Assembly (NCBI GenBank): GCA_964528055.1
Contig: CAZGQM010000007.1
Location: forward strand, 1-64,000
Reading direction: 5' to 3'
From: Geoanaerobacter sp964528055
GTDB lineage: Bacteria > Desulfobacterota > Desulfuromonadia > Geobacterales > DSM-12255
DNA length: 64,000 nt
How positions within the stretch are numbered: position 1 is the stretch's first letter; each line of letters begins with the position of its first letter. Below the pieces are notes generated by a model that was not told the DNA's origin, did not search any database, and was given only the letters and a program-made list of their open reading frames with translations. Of this stretch, positions 16,553 through 25,601 are shown piece by piece. Both the position numbers and the translations under genes were made by a program.

Positions 16553-16585
16553 GTAACGTGCGTCGAGGGAACTGTTCTGGAGCGG
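16553..16585 (+). repeat. Imperfect duplicate of a cysA 3' segment
   Basis: These 33 bases match 16271-16304 inside cysA with about four differences (GTAACGTG, CGAGGG, ACTGTTCTGGA and GCGG are shared). The copy lies outside any gene, 145 bp past the cysA stop. It may be the remnant of a partial cysA duplication or of an older longer 3' end. Confidence 0.6.
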
Positions 16586-16594
16586 TGAAAGCCG

Positions 16595-17155
16595 CTACAT
16601 ATAACCACTTCCAACGGAGAAGCCGATCATCCTTTCCAATTCAACCGGATCAATAGGCTTTCTAAGGTATCCCGTTACTCCGAGCTCTTTGCACCTGGTG
16701 ACGTTTTTCTCTTGATTGGATGAAGTTGCGATTACTACAGGAATGCCATGGGTTCGAAGTATTTCATGCGCTGTTTCAAGAAATTCCATTCCATCCATGA
16801 TAGGCATTCTCAGATCAAGAAAAATCAGGTCAGGTTTCTTTTCAAACGAAGGGGAGTGATAATGCCTCCCCTTGCCAAACAGGTAATTAAGAGCCTCTTC
16901 ACCTTGGTGAACCACATCAACATTGAAAAAATTTAACTTTGACAGAAGTCGCAACATCAGGAATTCATCTTCGGGGTTGTCTTCAACGAGCAGAAGCTTG
17001 AGACTCTTGGTGGATTCTCTCTCTGTTATTTTTGTTTGGGAGGAACGCGTCTCTTGAGTAATTGACAATATATTTGAGAATTTATTTTTTATTTCATTCA
17101 ACTTTCTCTGTTCTTCTGCAATCCATACTCCTATGTTTTCAGAATCTACGCCCAT
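16595..17155 (-). CDS. Single-domain response regulator with N-terminal extension
   Basis: A 186-residue protein. A charged N-terminal stretch of about 50 residues, possibly helical, precedes a CheY-like receiver: the acidic pair in LLVEDNPEDE, the phospho-Asp in IFLDLRMPIMDG, the switch Thr in VVIATSS and the Lys in YLRKP. The long 'NPEDE...LLSKLN' spacing resembles Rcp1-type receivers used with phytochrome-like or hybrid kinases. There is no output domain, so it probably acts by protein contact. No kinase is adjacent. Confidence 0.88.
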   Translation of the reverse strand: MGVDSENIGVWIAEEQRKLNEIKNKFSNILSITQETRSSQTKITERESTKSLKLLLVEDNPEDEFLMLRLLSKLNFFNVDVVHQGEEALNYLFGKGRHYHSPSFEKKPDLIFLDLRMPIMDGMEFLETAHEILRTHGIPVVIATSSNQEKNVTRCKELGVTGYLRKPIDPVELERMIGFSVGSGYM

Positions 17156-17207
17156 TGACCACTTCCTCCAATTGCATGCTGTACGGCTAATTGAGAAATG
17201 ATGTAAA

Positions 17208-17231
17208 TTAAATTACGATATTGTAATTTAA
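17208..17231 (-). promoter_or_regulatory. Palindrome upstream of the receiver gene
   Basis: TTAAATTAC and GTAATTTAA form a perfect 9-bp inverted repeat around GATATT, 53 bp upstream of the receiver start. It could be an operator for a dimeric regulator or simply AT-rich promoter DNA. Confidence 0.4.
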
Positions 17232-17475
17232 TAAATTTACAAGTCAACCGCTGTGGTATGCTTTAATTATTATTATTTGTTAATATGCGTGGCTCCCATA
17301 AAACTTCTTTAGGCCCGATCTGCGGGGTTGCAGCTCGCTTGGGCCTTGCAACTCGTCTCCTTGAGACGATTTGCAAGAGGCTTGAGCTTTGGTATTGGCA
17401 ATAAATGCTGACATATTCCGAATCCATTAACCTTAAGTCCTGCCCTCGCAGATCCTGTAGCCTGCACTAACAATG
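17232..17475. other. Gene-free stretch with a strong hairpin
   Basis: I see no credible gene here. CTTGCAA-x-TCGTCTC and GAGACGA-x-TTGCAAG form a long hairpin at 17345-17377, and GGCCC/GGGCC flank it on the left side. It may be a transcription stop for the glycosyltransferase-miaA side or an interspersed repeat. Confidence 0.4.
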
Positions 17476-18741
17476 TCATCCGAGGTTCTGCACTATTCTC
17501 AGCAACTCTAGCTGAGCCTTTACGCCAACTGCAGGCTCTAACCCAGCCAACTCCAGAAGCAACGGTATCGCCTCTTCTTCTCCAGAGCGGGGGAAAGAGA
17601 GAGTCGTTGCATGGTGAATCAGTTTCATGGTCCTCAGGGCATCGAACCATTCATGAATCGCCGTGAGAAAAGTCTCGTTCGTTCTTTTAACCCGTGAGAT
17701 CCGCTCCCATGAAGCAAGGAAACCCTCTCTGTCAAGATACTGCGAAAGTATGGGAGAAATATCCTCCGCCATATTCCGTATCGTTTCAGCATGCGCACCG
17801 AAGTTGCCTGTTACAAGGGAGAGCCACTTCCTAAGGAGGATAAAGCATTCCGGCCGGTAAAACGTAATGGCATCTCCATCCCCGGCCAGTGCCTTTGAGA
17901 CACTTCGCCCCGTACCGAAGGGGACCCTGTGGGAAGGCCGTGGCGAGGGATATACGGCTGTACCACTGACCGCTTCGATGCCGACCGTCTTTTTCAGTTG
18001 CTGCAGAAAGTAGAAATCCTCTCCTGCACGGCGGGTATTCATCCCTCCGCAGCGGAGATAGGCAGACCCCGTACATGCCATGGCACTGCCGACTGTATGA
18101 AATGCATAGGGGGATCCGGCATATGATAGGCCAAGTACGTAAGAACGGAGAAACAGCTCATACCGGTCGATAACAGCCTGCCCGGCAGCTGTTCGGGCCT
18201 CTTGATGGCAAAACGGGATGACTGCGCCGCCAGCGGTCGATCTCCCGAAATGCCCGACTATTGCCGAAAGATAATCCTCCCCCACTAACGTATCGGCGTC
18301 CAAGGCCACAAGAATCGGACCTGCGGCGTTCCATGCAAGAAGCGGCAAAGCAAGGTCAAAGCCGATCTTCCGAGCCATCCCCACCCCTCCGTCGCGTATG
18401 GTGAGCTCCAGACCGGGGGAGGCGGCATCGACCCACGCCAGATGCATGGGCCATCTGTCCGCAAGGGCCGGGAGCATCTCCAGGGTTGCCAGATTGTCGG
18501 CCTTGTCCTGAAGATCGGCATCCTCTCGATGATTTACCACAACGACGATGAGAAACTGCTGGAGAAGGTGTGGGGGGGTGCGCGACAGGGATTCCAGGGT
18601 TGCTGGAAGATTGGCGCTCTCTGCCAGGGAAGGGATGACCACCGCACCGGAGAATCCTGAACCGCAGACCCCTGAGATAGACCAGGGGAATCCTATGGCA
18701 CGCCGTTCGAGATATGCCTCCAGGCGCCGTTTATCCGGCAT
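17476..18741 (-). CDS. Glycosyltransferase family 2-like protein
   Basis: A 421-residue protein with a GT-A style fold. The N-terminal part has VVIPSLAESANLPATLESL, which matches the GT2 opening. ALDADTLVGEDYL supplies the DxD-type metal site, and GAGE-like 'RRAGEDFYFLQQL' matches the ED acceptor-site motif. No membrane segments are obvious, so the substrate may be soluble. It overlaps the end of miaA by 11 bp, so they are probably co-transcribed, although no functional link is evident. The substrate is unknown. Confidence 0.75.
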   Translation of the reverse strand: MPDKRRLEAYLERRAIGFPWSISGVCGSGFSGAVVIPSLAESANLPATLESLSRTPPHLLQQFLIVVVVNHREDADLQDKADNLATLEMLPALADRWPMHLAWVDAASPGLELTIRDGGVGMARKIGFDLALPLLAWNAAGPILVALDADTLVGEDYLSAIVGHFGRSTAGGAVIPFCHQEARTAAGQAVIDRYELFLRSYVLGLSYAGSPYAFHTVGSAMACTGSAYLRCGGMNTRRAGEDFYFLQQLKKTVGIEAVSGTAVYPSPRPSHRVPFGTGRSVSKALAGDGDAITFYRPECFILLRKWLSLVTGNFGAHAETIRNMAEDISPILSQYLDREGFLASWERISRVKRTNETFLTAIHEWFDALRTMKLIHHATTLSFPRSGEEEAIPLLLELAGLEPAVGVKAQLELLRIVQNLG

Positions 18742-19660
18742 GGTGGACGATGGGGTACTGATTCAGAATCGCCACGGCCTGACCGAACGGATCACCGTCC
18801 CCGTCAAGCCAGTGTATCAGGGCTCCGTTACGCTCCATCCGCCGGAACCAGGTCTCCTGGCGCTTGGCAAAGTCGTGGATGGCGCTGTTCAGCTTCTGGA
18901 ACATATCGTTTCGGTTCATCTCCTTGCGGAGATATCGGGCTATCAACCGATACTCAAGACCGAAATATTCCAGCCGTTCCCACGGAATACCCGAGGCAAG
19001 GAGCTCCTGGACCTCTTCGATCATGCCGCCTGCCATCCGCTCCTTCAGCCTTTCGGTTATTCGCGTCTTCAACGCTGCCCGTTCCCAGCGTATGCCGAAA
19101 ATCAACGGTCTGATCTCCGGCAGCGGTTCAGGCTTGTGACTCTTGTCATGCTCTGCGATCTCGATGGCCCGGATCAGTCGCTCCCTTTCCAGCATGTCGG
19201 TTGTATTATGGGTCGAGGATGCAGCGCTCAACAACCTCTCTCTGAGGGCATCAATGGAGAAGCCGGCAAGCTCTGCACGCAGAGCCCGGTTTTCAGGCAC
19301 CTCGACGAGCCGGTACCCTTTGAGTATCGACTCAATGTAGAGCCCTGTGCCGCCAACCAGAACAGGCAGCTTTCCCCTGTGCAGAATATCGTCCCAACTC
19401 TTCAGGCACTCCTGCTGAAAATGGAACAGGCTGAACTCTTCAGAGGGGTCACGAATGTCGATGAGGTGATACGGCACCTCCTCGTACTCGGACAGGTCCT
19501 TTCCCGTGCCGATGTCCATCCTGCGGAAGAGCTGCCGGGAATCGGCCGAGATGATCTCTCCCCCTGTCTGCCGCGCAATCCGGACTCCGAGCCTCGTCTT
19601 TCCCGATGCTGTCGGGCCGAGGAGTACAACAAGGTTTATGGGGAGAGTGTCGTGTATCAT
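18731..19660 (-). CDS. miaA: tRNA dimethylallyltransferase
   Basis: A 309-residue MiaA that prenylates A37 of tRNAs reading UNN codons. The P-loop GPTASGKTRLG, DSRQLFRRMDIGTGK and the GGTGLYI motif are diagnostic. The spacing is slightly unlike E. coli MiaA around KDLSEYEEVPYHLID, but no key residue is missing. It is the first gene of a two-gene transcript and diverges from the PHP-kinase gene. Confidence 0.93.
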   Translation of the reverse strand: MIHDTLPINLVVLLGPTASGKTRLGVRIARQTGGEIISADSRQLFRRMDIGTGKDLSEYEEVPYHLIDIRDPSEEFSLFHFQQECLKSWDDILHRGKLPVLVGGTGLYIESILKGYRLVEVPENRALRAELAGFSIDALRERLLSAASSTHNTTDMLERERLIRAIEIAEHDKSHKPEPLPEIRPLIFGIRWERAALKTRITERLKERMAGGMIEEVQELLASGIPWERLEYFGLEYRLIARYLRKEMNRNDMFQKLNSAIHDFAKRQETWFRRMERNGALIHWLDGDGDPFGQAVAILNQYPIVHHAG

Positions 19661-19894
19661 GGGAAAGCAATCACCTCAGACCATTAGTAGAGTTGGAACA
19701 GTATATTCCCCAACAAGTCCATTATGCACGCGGGGACGACGTACACCAGATAGTATCAGGTTTTGTGCCAGGTCAGAACCAAATAGATCCGTCCATTGTC
19801 ATCTAATGTTGGCGGTCCCCTGGCGCCATATGCCGGATTGTCTGCTACAATGAGAGATGAACAGGGATTTGAACTATCCGGATCGGGGCGTTCC

Positions 19895-21406
19895 ATGCTG
19901 ATCGAAATGCATTGTCATACGGCTGAACATTCAGCATGCAGTTCTGTCACGGCGATGGAACTGGTTCGTCAGGTCTTTGCCAAGGGGTTGCAGGGGATTG
20001 TTCTGACCGATCATCACTATCTCTGGTCAGAGGTGGAACTGCAGGAATTGCGGCTTCAAACCGGGGTGCCGGATCATTTCAGGATCATGAGCGGCCAGGA
20101 GCTGAAGAGTGCCGAACTGCGGGATGTGCTGGTCTACGGAGCTACCGAGAGTATTGTAGCCGGAACCTCGCTGGCCGAAGTCAGGGCGCGATTTCCATCT
20201 GCGGCGATTATTTGGGCACATCCCTATCGAGGGAGTCGCGAGCCGAAGGTATCAGACCTGCTCTCCCCCCTCATCGACGGGGTGGAGATCTTCAATTCGA
20301 ACCAGACCGTGCGGGGCAACAGCCGGGGGTTGCAGGACTGGCACCGTTACCGCTTTACGGCACTAGCCGGTACCGATACCCATGGCGCCAGTTACTCGGG
20401 CACGTATCCGACCATCTTTGACCATCCGGTGCAAAACGAAATAGAATTGGCCGGAGAAATACGGCATGGACGCTGTCGTCCGTTCTTAAAAGAGATCCCC
20501 CACTCCGGGGCCCACTCACTTGTAACCGAGGTAACCATCGGAACAAAGGGGCAGGACGAACAACGCGAGCGGATCATCATCCGGACCATAGACAGTGACC
20601 TCCGGTGGCGGAGTGCTGCACGGGCTTTCCGGATCATGCAGGCGCTGGCGGAGCAGGGGTTCGGTGAAGGACGCTACCGTGTTCCGCGCCCCATCGATGC
20701 GGATCCGGCAAGCAGAACCCTTATCGAGCAAGGGCTGCGCGGGAAATCGCTCTTTGACAAACTTGTAACGTCGCCGGCAAAGGATTGGCCTGAGTATCTG
20801 GAGCTTGCCGCCCGCTGGCTGGCCAGGCTCCATGCCCTGAGGGTCGGGCTGACCCCTGCAGATGAGTTTTTGCCGCGGGAGGAGCAGCGACTGGCCCGGT
20901 ATCAGCGGCGCTTCACTGCTCTGAACCATGGACATCTCCTCAAGGCTCGGGAGATCGGCGAACGGGTGCTGGCAGAGGAGATTCTGCTGGTCGGTGAAGA
21001 CGGAGATCTTTTGGTGCAGGGACACGGAGATTTTCATCCGAAAAACATATTTATCGGTCAGGACAGCCAGGAAAACCGGGCAACGCTCTATGTTGCCGCA
21101 ATCGATTTCGAGAGCTCGCTTATGCTCCCCCCTGCCTTTGATGTGGGGTGCTTCCTGGCCCAGTTCCGCAACCAGCTCTTCGGCCATCCGGAGATCCTGG
21201 CTGCGCTCCCCGACGAGTTGTTCCTGCAGGCCTATGAAGACGAGACGGGAAGTCCGCTTAACGATGAGTTTCACCGCCAGTTGGAGCTTTTTCGGGCACG
21301 GACCAACCTCTCCATTGCCGCTTACCTGATAAAGGTGGGTCTTGGGGAGAGCGAGGAGTTGTGGAGAGTGTTGGTTGAGGCTGAGCGGGCACTGACAAAC
21401 CTCTGA
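19895..21406 (+). CDS. PHP phosphoesterase-APH-like kinase fusion
   Basis: A 503-residue two-domain protein. Residues 1 to about 215 are a PHP domain with metal ligands in EMHCHTAEHS, TDHHYL, WAHPYRG and GTDTHG. Residues from about 220 form an aminoglycoside-phosphotransferase-like kinase lobe with the catalytic loop HGDFHPKNIF and the metal-binding AIDFESS. ATG 19895 has GGGGCG upstream and fits PHP N-termini; ATG 19850 and TTG 19796 are in-frame alternatives without a clear ribosome site. The combination suggests one protein that adds and removes phosphate, or a PHP nuclease controlled by the kinase lobe. The substrate is unknown. Confidence 0.8.
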   Translation: MLIEMHCHTAEHSACSSVTAMELVRQVFAKGLQGIVLTDHHYLWSEVELQELRLQTGVPDHFRIMSGQELKSAELRDVLVYGATESIVAGTSLAEVRARFPSAAIIWAHPYRGSREPKVSDLLSPLIDGVEIFNSNQTVRGNSRGLQDWHRYRFTALAGTDTHGASYSGTYPTIFDHPVQNEIELAGEIRHGRCRPFLKEIPHSGAHSLVTEVTIGTKGQDEQRERIIIRTIDSDLRWRSAARAFRIMQALAEQGFGEGRYRVPRPIDADPASRTLIEQGLRGKSLFDKLVTSPAKDWPEYLELAARWLARLHALRVGLTPADEFLPREEQRLARYQRRFTALNHGHLLKAREIGERVLAEEILLVGEDGDLLVQGHGDFHPKNIFIGQDSQENRATLYVAAIDFESSLMLPPAFDVGCFLAQFRNQLFGHPEILAALPDELFLQAYEDETGSPLNDEFHRQLELFRARTNLSIAAYLIKVGLGESEELWRVLVEAERALTNL

Positions 21407-21512
21407 CAAGACTTGCAGGTTATCTCTTGAACAGTGCAGTAGGCTGTTGTATGGTAGCATCGTCGGTATTGCATACTGGCAGTTTTCAGCATCGATCCCC
21501 TCAGGAGATTTT

Positions 21513-22382
21513 ATGGAAAAAAATAGATCAATTACGGTTAAAACACAGCTGTGTGCTGTGATAGGTAATCCGATTGCTCATAGCCTTTCTCCCGCACTTC
21601 ATAATGCCGCTTTCAATGAACTGGGTCTTGATTTCGTGTATCTGGCCTTCCAGGTCGAGGACCTGAAGAGCGCCCTGGCGGGGATGAGGGCCTTGAATAA
21701 CTTTCGCGGCATGAGCATCACTATTCCGCACAAAATAGAATCGATGAAGTATCTGGACGAGGTGGCGGATGTAGACCGATCCATCGGTTCGATCAATACG
21801 GTAATTAATGAAAATGGCAGGCTGATCGGCCTGGGAACCGACGGGCCTGGTGCGTTAAAGGCGCTTGTTGATGCCGGTGTGGAACTTGACGGAAAAAACA
21901 TGCTGATGCTCGGCTCAGGCGGGGCTTCCAGAGCAATCGCCTTCACCCTGGCCCGGAACACCAGCCTGGGCAAGCTTACCATACTGGATATCAACGAGGG
22001 TCTGCTGCATGGGCTGACGTCGGATTTACAGACCGGCACCACTGCCAGTATAGAGTCCGGGGTCCTGAACGACACTTCGCTTGCCCAGGCGATGGCACAG
22101 GCAGATGTCATCATCAATTGCACGCCGATCGGCATGCATCCGCATGAAGGGGTCTCAATCGTCCCCGTCGAGCTCTTCAGGTCTGGACAGGTTGTCTTTG
22201 ACGTGGTATACACTCCGCTCGAAACCAAACTCCTTGCCGATGCCAGGTCTCGCGGTCTTACAACAGTCTCAGGAGTCGAGATGTTCATAAACCAGGCGGT
22301 TCTCCAGTTCAGGTATTTCACCGGCATCGATGCCCCTGTTGATGTTATGAGGCGGGTTGTTATGGAGAAATTGGCAGTATGA
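21513..22382 (+). CDS. aroE: Shikimate dehydrogenase
   Basis: A 289-residue NADP-dependent enzyme. The shikimate-binding SLSPALHN, the catalytic Lys in TIPHK, the Asp in GTDGPG and the GSGGASRA nucleotide loop are present. ATG 21513 follows AGGAG. The stop overlaps the aroK ATG (ATGA), giving a two-gene chorismate-pathway operon. Confidence 0.94.
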   Translation: MEKNRSITVKTQLCAVIGNPIAHSLSPALHNAAFNELGLDFVYLAFQVEDLKSALAGMRALNNFRGMSITIPHKIESMKYLDEVADVDRSIGSINTVINENGRLIGLGTDGPGALKALVDAGVELDGKNMLMLGSGGASRAIAFTLARNTSLGKLTILDINEGLLHGLTSDLQTGTTASIESGVLNDTSLAQAMAQADVIINCTPIGMHPHEGVSIVPVELFRSGQVVFDVVYTPLETKLLADARSRGLTTVSGVEMFINQAVLQFRYFTGIDAPVDVMRRVVMEKLAV

Positions 22383-22909
22383 TTCTGGTTCTGATCGGAT
22401 ATCGTGGTACCGGGAAGAGCCTGATCGGAGAGATTCTTGCGAATCGACTCCAGATGCCGTGCATCAGTATGGATGTTGAAATTGTAACACGGGCCGGCAT
22501 GTCAATACCTGAAATTGTTGAAAAATATGGCTGGCAGAGGTTTCGTGATATCGAGTCTGAAGTAGCGCTGGGATTATCAGCGCTGGATAACGTCATTGTC
22601 GATACCGGTGGCGGCGTTATTGAAAGAGCGGAAAATGTCGCTGCACTTCGTGAGAATGCCTGCGTGGTCTGGCTTAAGGCCTCAACAGATACGATCGTGT
22701 CGCGAATTCAATCCGGTACGCAACGTCCCTCCTTGACTGCCGGCAAGACGTTTACTGAAGAGGTGGCAGAAGTACTGGAACGAAGAAATCCCCGATACAA
22801 GATGGCTGCTCACTACGAAATCGATACGGATAACCTCCCCCCTGAGCAGCTTGCAGAGATGATTACTGGAATCTGGAAAACAGGTACAAACCATCCAACC
22901 ACACCGTGA
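22379..22909 (+). CDS. aroK: Shikimate kinase
   Basis: A 176-residue P-loop kinase (GYRGTGKS at 7-14). D32 of the DxD-like motif, the RFRDIE arginine and the GGG substrate loop (DTGGGV) match shikimate kinases. The lid segment around RPSLTAG is present. It acts directly after AroE and is coupled to it by a four-base overlap. Confidence 0.93.
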   Translation: MILVLIGYRGTGKSLIGEILANRLQMPCISMDVEIVTRAGMSIPEIVEKYGWQRFRDIESEVALGLSALDNVIVDTGGGVIERAENVAALRENACVVWLKASTDTIVSRIQSGTQRPSLTAGKTFTEEVAEVLERRNPRYKMAAHYEIDTDNLPPEQLAEMITGIWKTGTNHPTTP

Positions 22910-23060
22910 AATCCTTTCCCGACTGAATTACACCGTACACTCTTCACTTCAAGTATATCCAGTCTTCGGTCAGAGGGCCTGCCGTCTGCTGCCTGCTCGA
23001 CAATGAGAACTTTCCGGGTAGTCTATATGTCAGCAACCTTACGCATGGAGGGGTTCGGAG

Positions 23061-24104
23061 ATGCCTGATTCTATAAAGCGCAACTATTTTGCCAGCGATA
23101 ATTATGCAGGGATCTGCCCTGAGGCTTGGGGTGCCCTTGAAGCTGCCAACCATGGTTTTGCAAACTCATATGGGGACGACCCCTGGACTGACAGGGCCTG
23201 TCTACTCCTTCGAGAGCTTTTCGAGACAGAGTGCGAGGTATTCTTCGTTTTCAACGGGACAGCGGCCAACTCACTGGCGCTTGCCTCTCTCTGCCACTCA
23301 TACCACAGCATCATTTGCCACGAGATGGCTCATGTGGAGACCGATGAGTGCGGGGCCTCGGAATTTTTCTCCAACGGGACAAAGGTTCTGCTGGTGTCAG
23401 GGGGTGAGGGGAAGGTAGACCTTCATGCAGTGGAAGAGACCGTCAAGAGGCGCAGTGACATACACTACCCGAAACCTCAGGTGTTGAGTATTACCCAGGC
23501 CACTGAGCTGGGAACCGTATATTCGGTGGATGAACTCAAAGCCGTGGGTGAGCTTGCAAATCGCCTTTCATTGAGGGTACACATGGATGGTGCGCGATTC
23601 GCCAACGCTATCGCCACGCTTGGGGTCGCGCCGAAGGAGATCACCTGGCAAGCCGGTGTGGACGTCCTCTGTTTCGGGGGGGCCAAGAACGGCATGCCGT
23701 TCGGAGAGGCCGTCATCTTCTTCAACAAGCAACTGGCCTATGAGTTTGATTACCGCTGCAAGCAGGCTGGTCAGTTGGCCTCCAAGATGCGCTTTCTGGC
23801 CGCACCCTGGATCGGCATGCTGGAGAGCGGAGCCTGGCTGAGGAACGCGGCCCATGCCAACAGTTGTGCCAAGCTGCTGGAGAGAGAGGTTGCCTCCATT
23901 CAAGGGGTTAAGGTACTTTTTCCCCGGCAAGCCAATTCTGTCTTCATGGAGCTGCCAGAGCCACTTATTGAAGGGCTTCGCGCCAAAGGGTGGCATTTTT
24001 ACACCTTCATCGGCTCCGGAGGGGCGCGATTCATGTGCTCATGGGCCACAAAAGAGGAGGATGTTTTGTCGCTGGCGAGAGATTTCAAGGAGTTGATACA
24101 ATAA
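23061..24104 (+). CDS. ltaE: Low-specificity threonine aldolase
   Basis: A 347-residue PLP enzyme that splits threonine to glycine and acetaldehyde. The N-terminal FASDNYAGICPEAW, the HMDGARFANA Asp and the PLP-lysine region FGGAKNGMPFGEA agree with the family. GGAG precedes the ATG. The 150 bp upstream hold no gene. Confidence 0.9.
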   Translation: MPDSIKRNYFASDNYAGICPEAWGALEAANHGFANSYGDDPWTDRACLLLRELFETECEVFFVFNGTAANSLALASLCHSYHSIICHEMAHVETDECGASEFFSNGTKVLLVSGGEGKVDLHAVEETVKRRSDIHYPKPQVLSITQATELGTVYSVDELKAVGELANRLSLRVHMDGARFANAIATLGVAPKEITWQAGVDVLCFGGAKNGMPFGEAVIFFNKQLAYEFDYRCKQAGQLASKMRFLAAPWIGMLESGAWLRNAAHANSCAKLLEREVASIQGVKVLFPRQANSVFMELPEPLIEGLRAKGWHFYTFIGSGGARFMCSWATKEEDVLSLARDFKELIQ

Positions 24105-24120
24105 ACAGGAGGTAACTCCA

Positions 24121-24147
24121 TCTCCCCGGAAGGAGAGGCTTTTTTTA
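24121..24147 (+). terminator. Terminator after the threonine aldolase gene
   Basis: A short stem TCTCC/GGAGA is followed by GGC and a run of eight T. It starts 16 bp past the stop. Confidence 0.5.
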
Positions 24148-24223
24148 TAGCATTTCTCGTGATATTGTACAGTTGAGATTGATATTTTACTCTTTAATCC
24201 GCTTCGGAGCCGACACTGACCTG

Positions 24224-24874
24224 ATGCACGAATTTCTTAAAGAATACCTGACGGTACATGGCTACTGGGTCCTCTTTCTCTGGACTTTTCTGGAGGGGGA
24301 GGCCGGGCTTATCCTTGCAGGCTTTCTGGCCTATCAGGGATATATGAATATTTCAGGTGTTATTGTGACAGCCTTTTTTGGAGCATTTTTCGGCGACCAG
24401 TTCTACTTTTACCTCGGTCGCTGGCATGGGGTGCGGCTACTGAGAGCTTTTACCTACATAGCGCGAAAGTTCCGAAAGGCACTTCGGCTCATCGAGAAAT
24501 ATGGAACTTTTGTTGCGTTCATCTCCCGGTATACGTATGGTTTCAGGATCGTTCTCCCGATTATACTCGGCATGACCACGTTCCCCGCTTTTAAGTTCTG
24601 CTGGCTGAACATAGTGAGCGCTGCTGTCTGGGCAGTTATCTTCTCTCTGACCGGATATCTCTTCGGCAAGGGGGCATCGCTTGTAGTGGACGATGTAAGT
24701 CGTTACGAGCACCATCTGATGGGCCTGCTTGCCGCGATGATCGCTGCGATGTGGATGATACACGTGATCCAGGCCTGGTGGAGGCGTCGCCCTGCACGCG
24801 CACGGCTCAGGAAGATGAAGGAGTCAGGCGTCGATTTCCACTCTGGCCGGCGAAAGGATGAGAATGACACATGA
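24224..24874 (+). CDS. DedA-family membrane protein
   Basis: A 216-residue protein with several hydrophobic helices. The motif FxGDQFYFYLGR (here GAFFGDQFYFYLGRWHG) and FISRYTYGFRIVLPIILG carry the conserved Glu/Asp, Gly and Arg residues of DedA proteins, which include lipid flippases for undecaprenyl phosphate or phosphatidylethanolamine. I prefer ATG 24224; an in-frame TTG at 24173 would add 17 residues. The C-terminus is strongly basic. It overlaps trmJ by 11 bp. Confidence 0.87.
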   Translation: MHEFLKEYLTVHGYWVLFLWTFLEGEAGLILAGFLAYQGYMNISGVIVTAFFGAFFGDQFYFYLGRWHGVRLLRAFTYIARKFRKALRLIEKYGTFVAFISRYTYGFRIVLPIILGMTTFPAFKFCWLNIVSAAVWAVIFSLTGYLFGKGASLVVDDVSRYEHHLMGLLAAMIAAMWMIHVIQAWWRRRPARARLRKMKESGVDFHSGRRKDENDT

Positions 24875-25601
24875 TGAACGTATTGCCGTAGTCCTGGTGG
24901 AACCACAGAGTCCCGGCAACGTAGGAATGGTCTGTCGCGCAATGAAGAACTTCGGGTTAACGGATCTGCGGCTGGTTAACCCCTGCACGTTGGATCACCC
25001 TGAGGCCCTGAAGTTTGCAGTCTCTGCCAAAGAACTTCTTTCATCTGCTAAACTATTTTCATCTCTCGCAGAAGCGATCGGAGATGCCCCTTTATCGATT
25101 GCAACAACACGCCGCCATGGCAAGTACCGGCAGGAGATATTCACTCCGGCTGAGATCGTGGCGAAGATCGACTCACAACTCTCTGCAAATCGGGCAGCGC
25201 TGGTATTCGGGCGCGAAGATAGCGGACTGACGACCGACGAGGTCGCGCTTTGCCGCTGGCAGGCTACCATCCCGACTGCAGACGAATACGGTTCGCTCAA
25301 TCTCTCCCAGGCTGTGCTCCTCTTCTGTTACGAGCTTTATACTGGGCTTAACGAGATTAGAGAGGCTTCTGTCAGGGAGCTTGCTCCAGCGGCAAGCGTT
25401 GAGCCACTTTATGAGCAGATGGAGAGAATCCTATTGAAAATCGGCTTTTTGAAACCTGAAAACCCTGCACACCTTATGCGATCTTTCAGAAGGATCTTTG
25501 CAAGGGCGGATCTCGACAGCAGGGAGGTCGCAATCCTGCGAGGGATGTTCTCTCAGGTGGATTGGGCAGCCGATGCCTTCCATGGAAAGAAGGGTACTTG
25601 A
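24864..25601 (+). CDS. trmJ: TrmJ-like tRNA 2'-O-methyltransferase
   Basis: A 245-residue SPOUT methyltransferase. The N-terminal VVLVEPQSPGNVGMVCRAMKNFG, the middle LVFGREDSGLT and the C-terminal PTADEYGSLNLSQAV are the three motifs of the TrmH/TrmJ class. ATG 24864 has AAGG at a better distance than ATG 24858. It probably methylates position 32 of certain tRNAs. The stop overlaps the next ATG (TGATG). Confidence 0.88.
   Translation: MTHDERIAVVLVEPQSPGNVGMVCRAMKNFGLTDLRLVNPCTLDHPEALKFAVSAKELLSSAKLFSSLAEAIGDAPLSIATTRRHGKYRQEIFTPAEIVAKIDSQLSANRAALVFGREDSGLTTDEVALCRWQATIPTADEYGSLNLSQAVLLFCYELYTGLNEIREASVRELAPAASVEPLYEQMERILLKIGFLKPENPAHLMRSFRRIFARADLDSREVAILRGMFSQVDWAADAFHGKKGT

Noticed and set aside
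17309..17650. 113-codon minus-strand frame over the glycosyltransferase 3' end
   Set aside because: Overlaps the glycosyltransferase in another frame, with composition typical of a shadow.
18548..19687. A 379-codon plus-strand open frame opposite the glycosyltransferase and miaA
   Set aside because: It is antisense to two clear genes, has no recognisable pattern, and the GC-rich third positions of miaA explain an open complementary frame.
20516..21460. A 314-codon minus-strand open frame opposite the PHP-kinase gene
   Set aside because: It mirrors the PHP-kinase coding sequence and has no family motifs or ribosome site.
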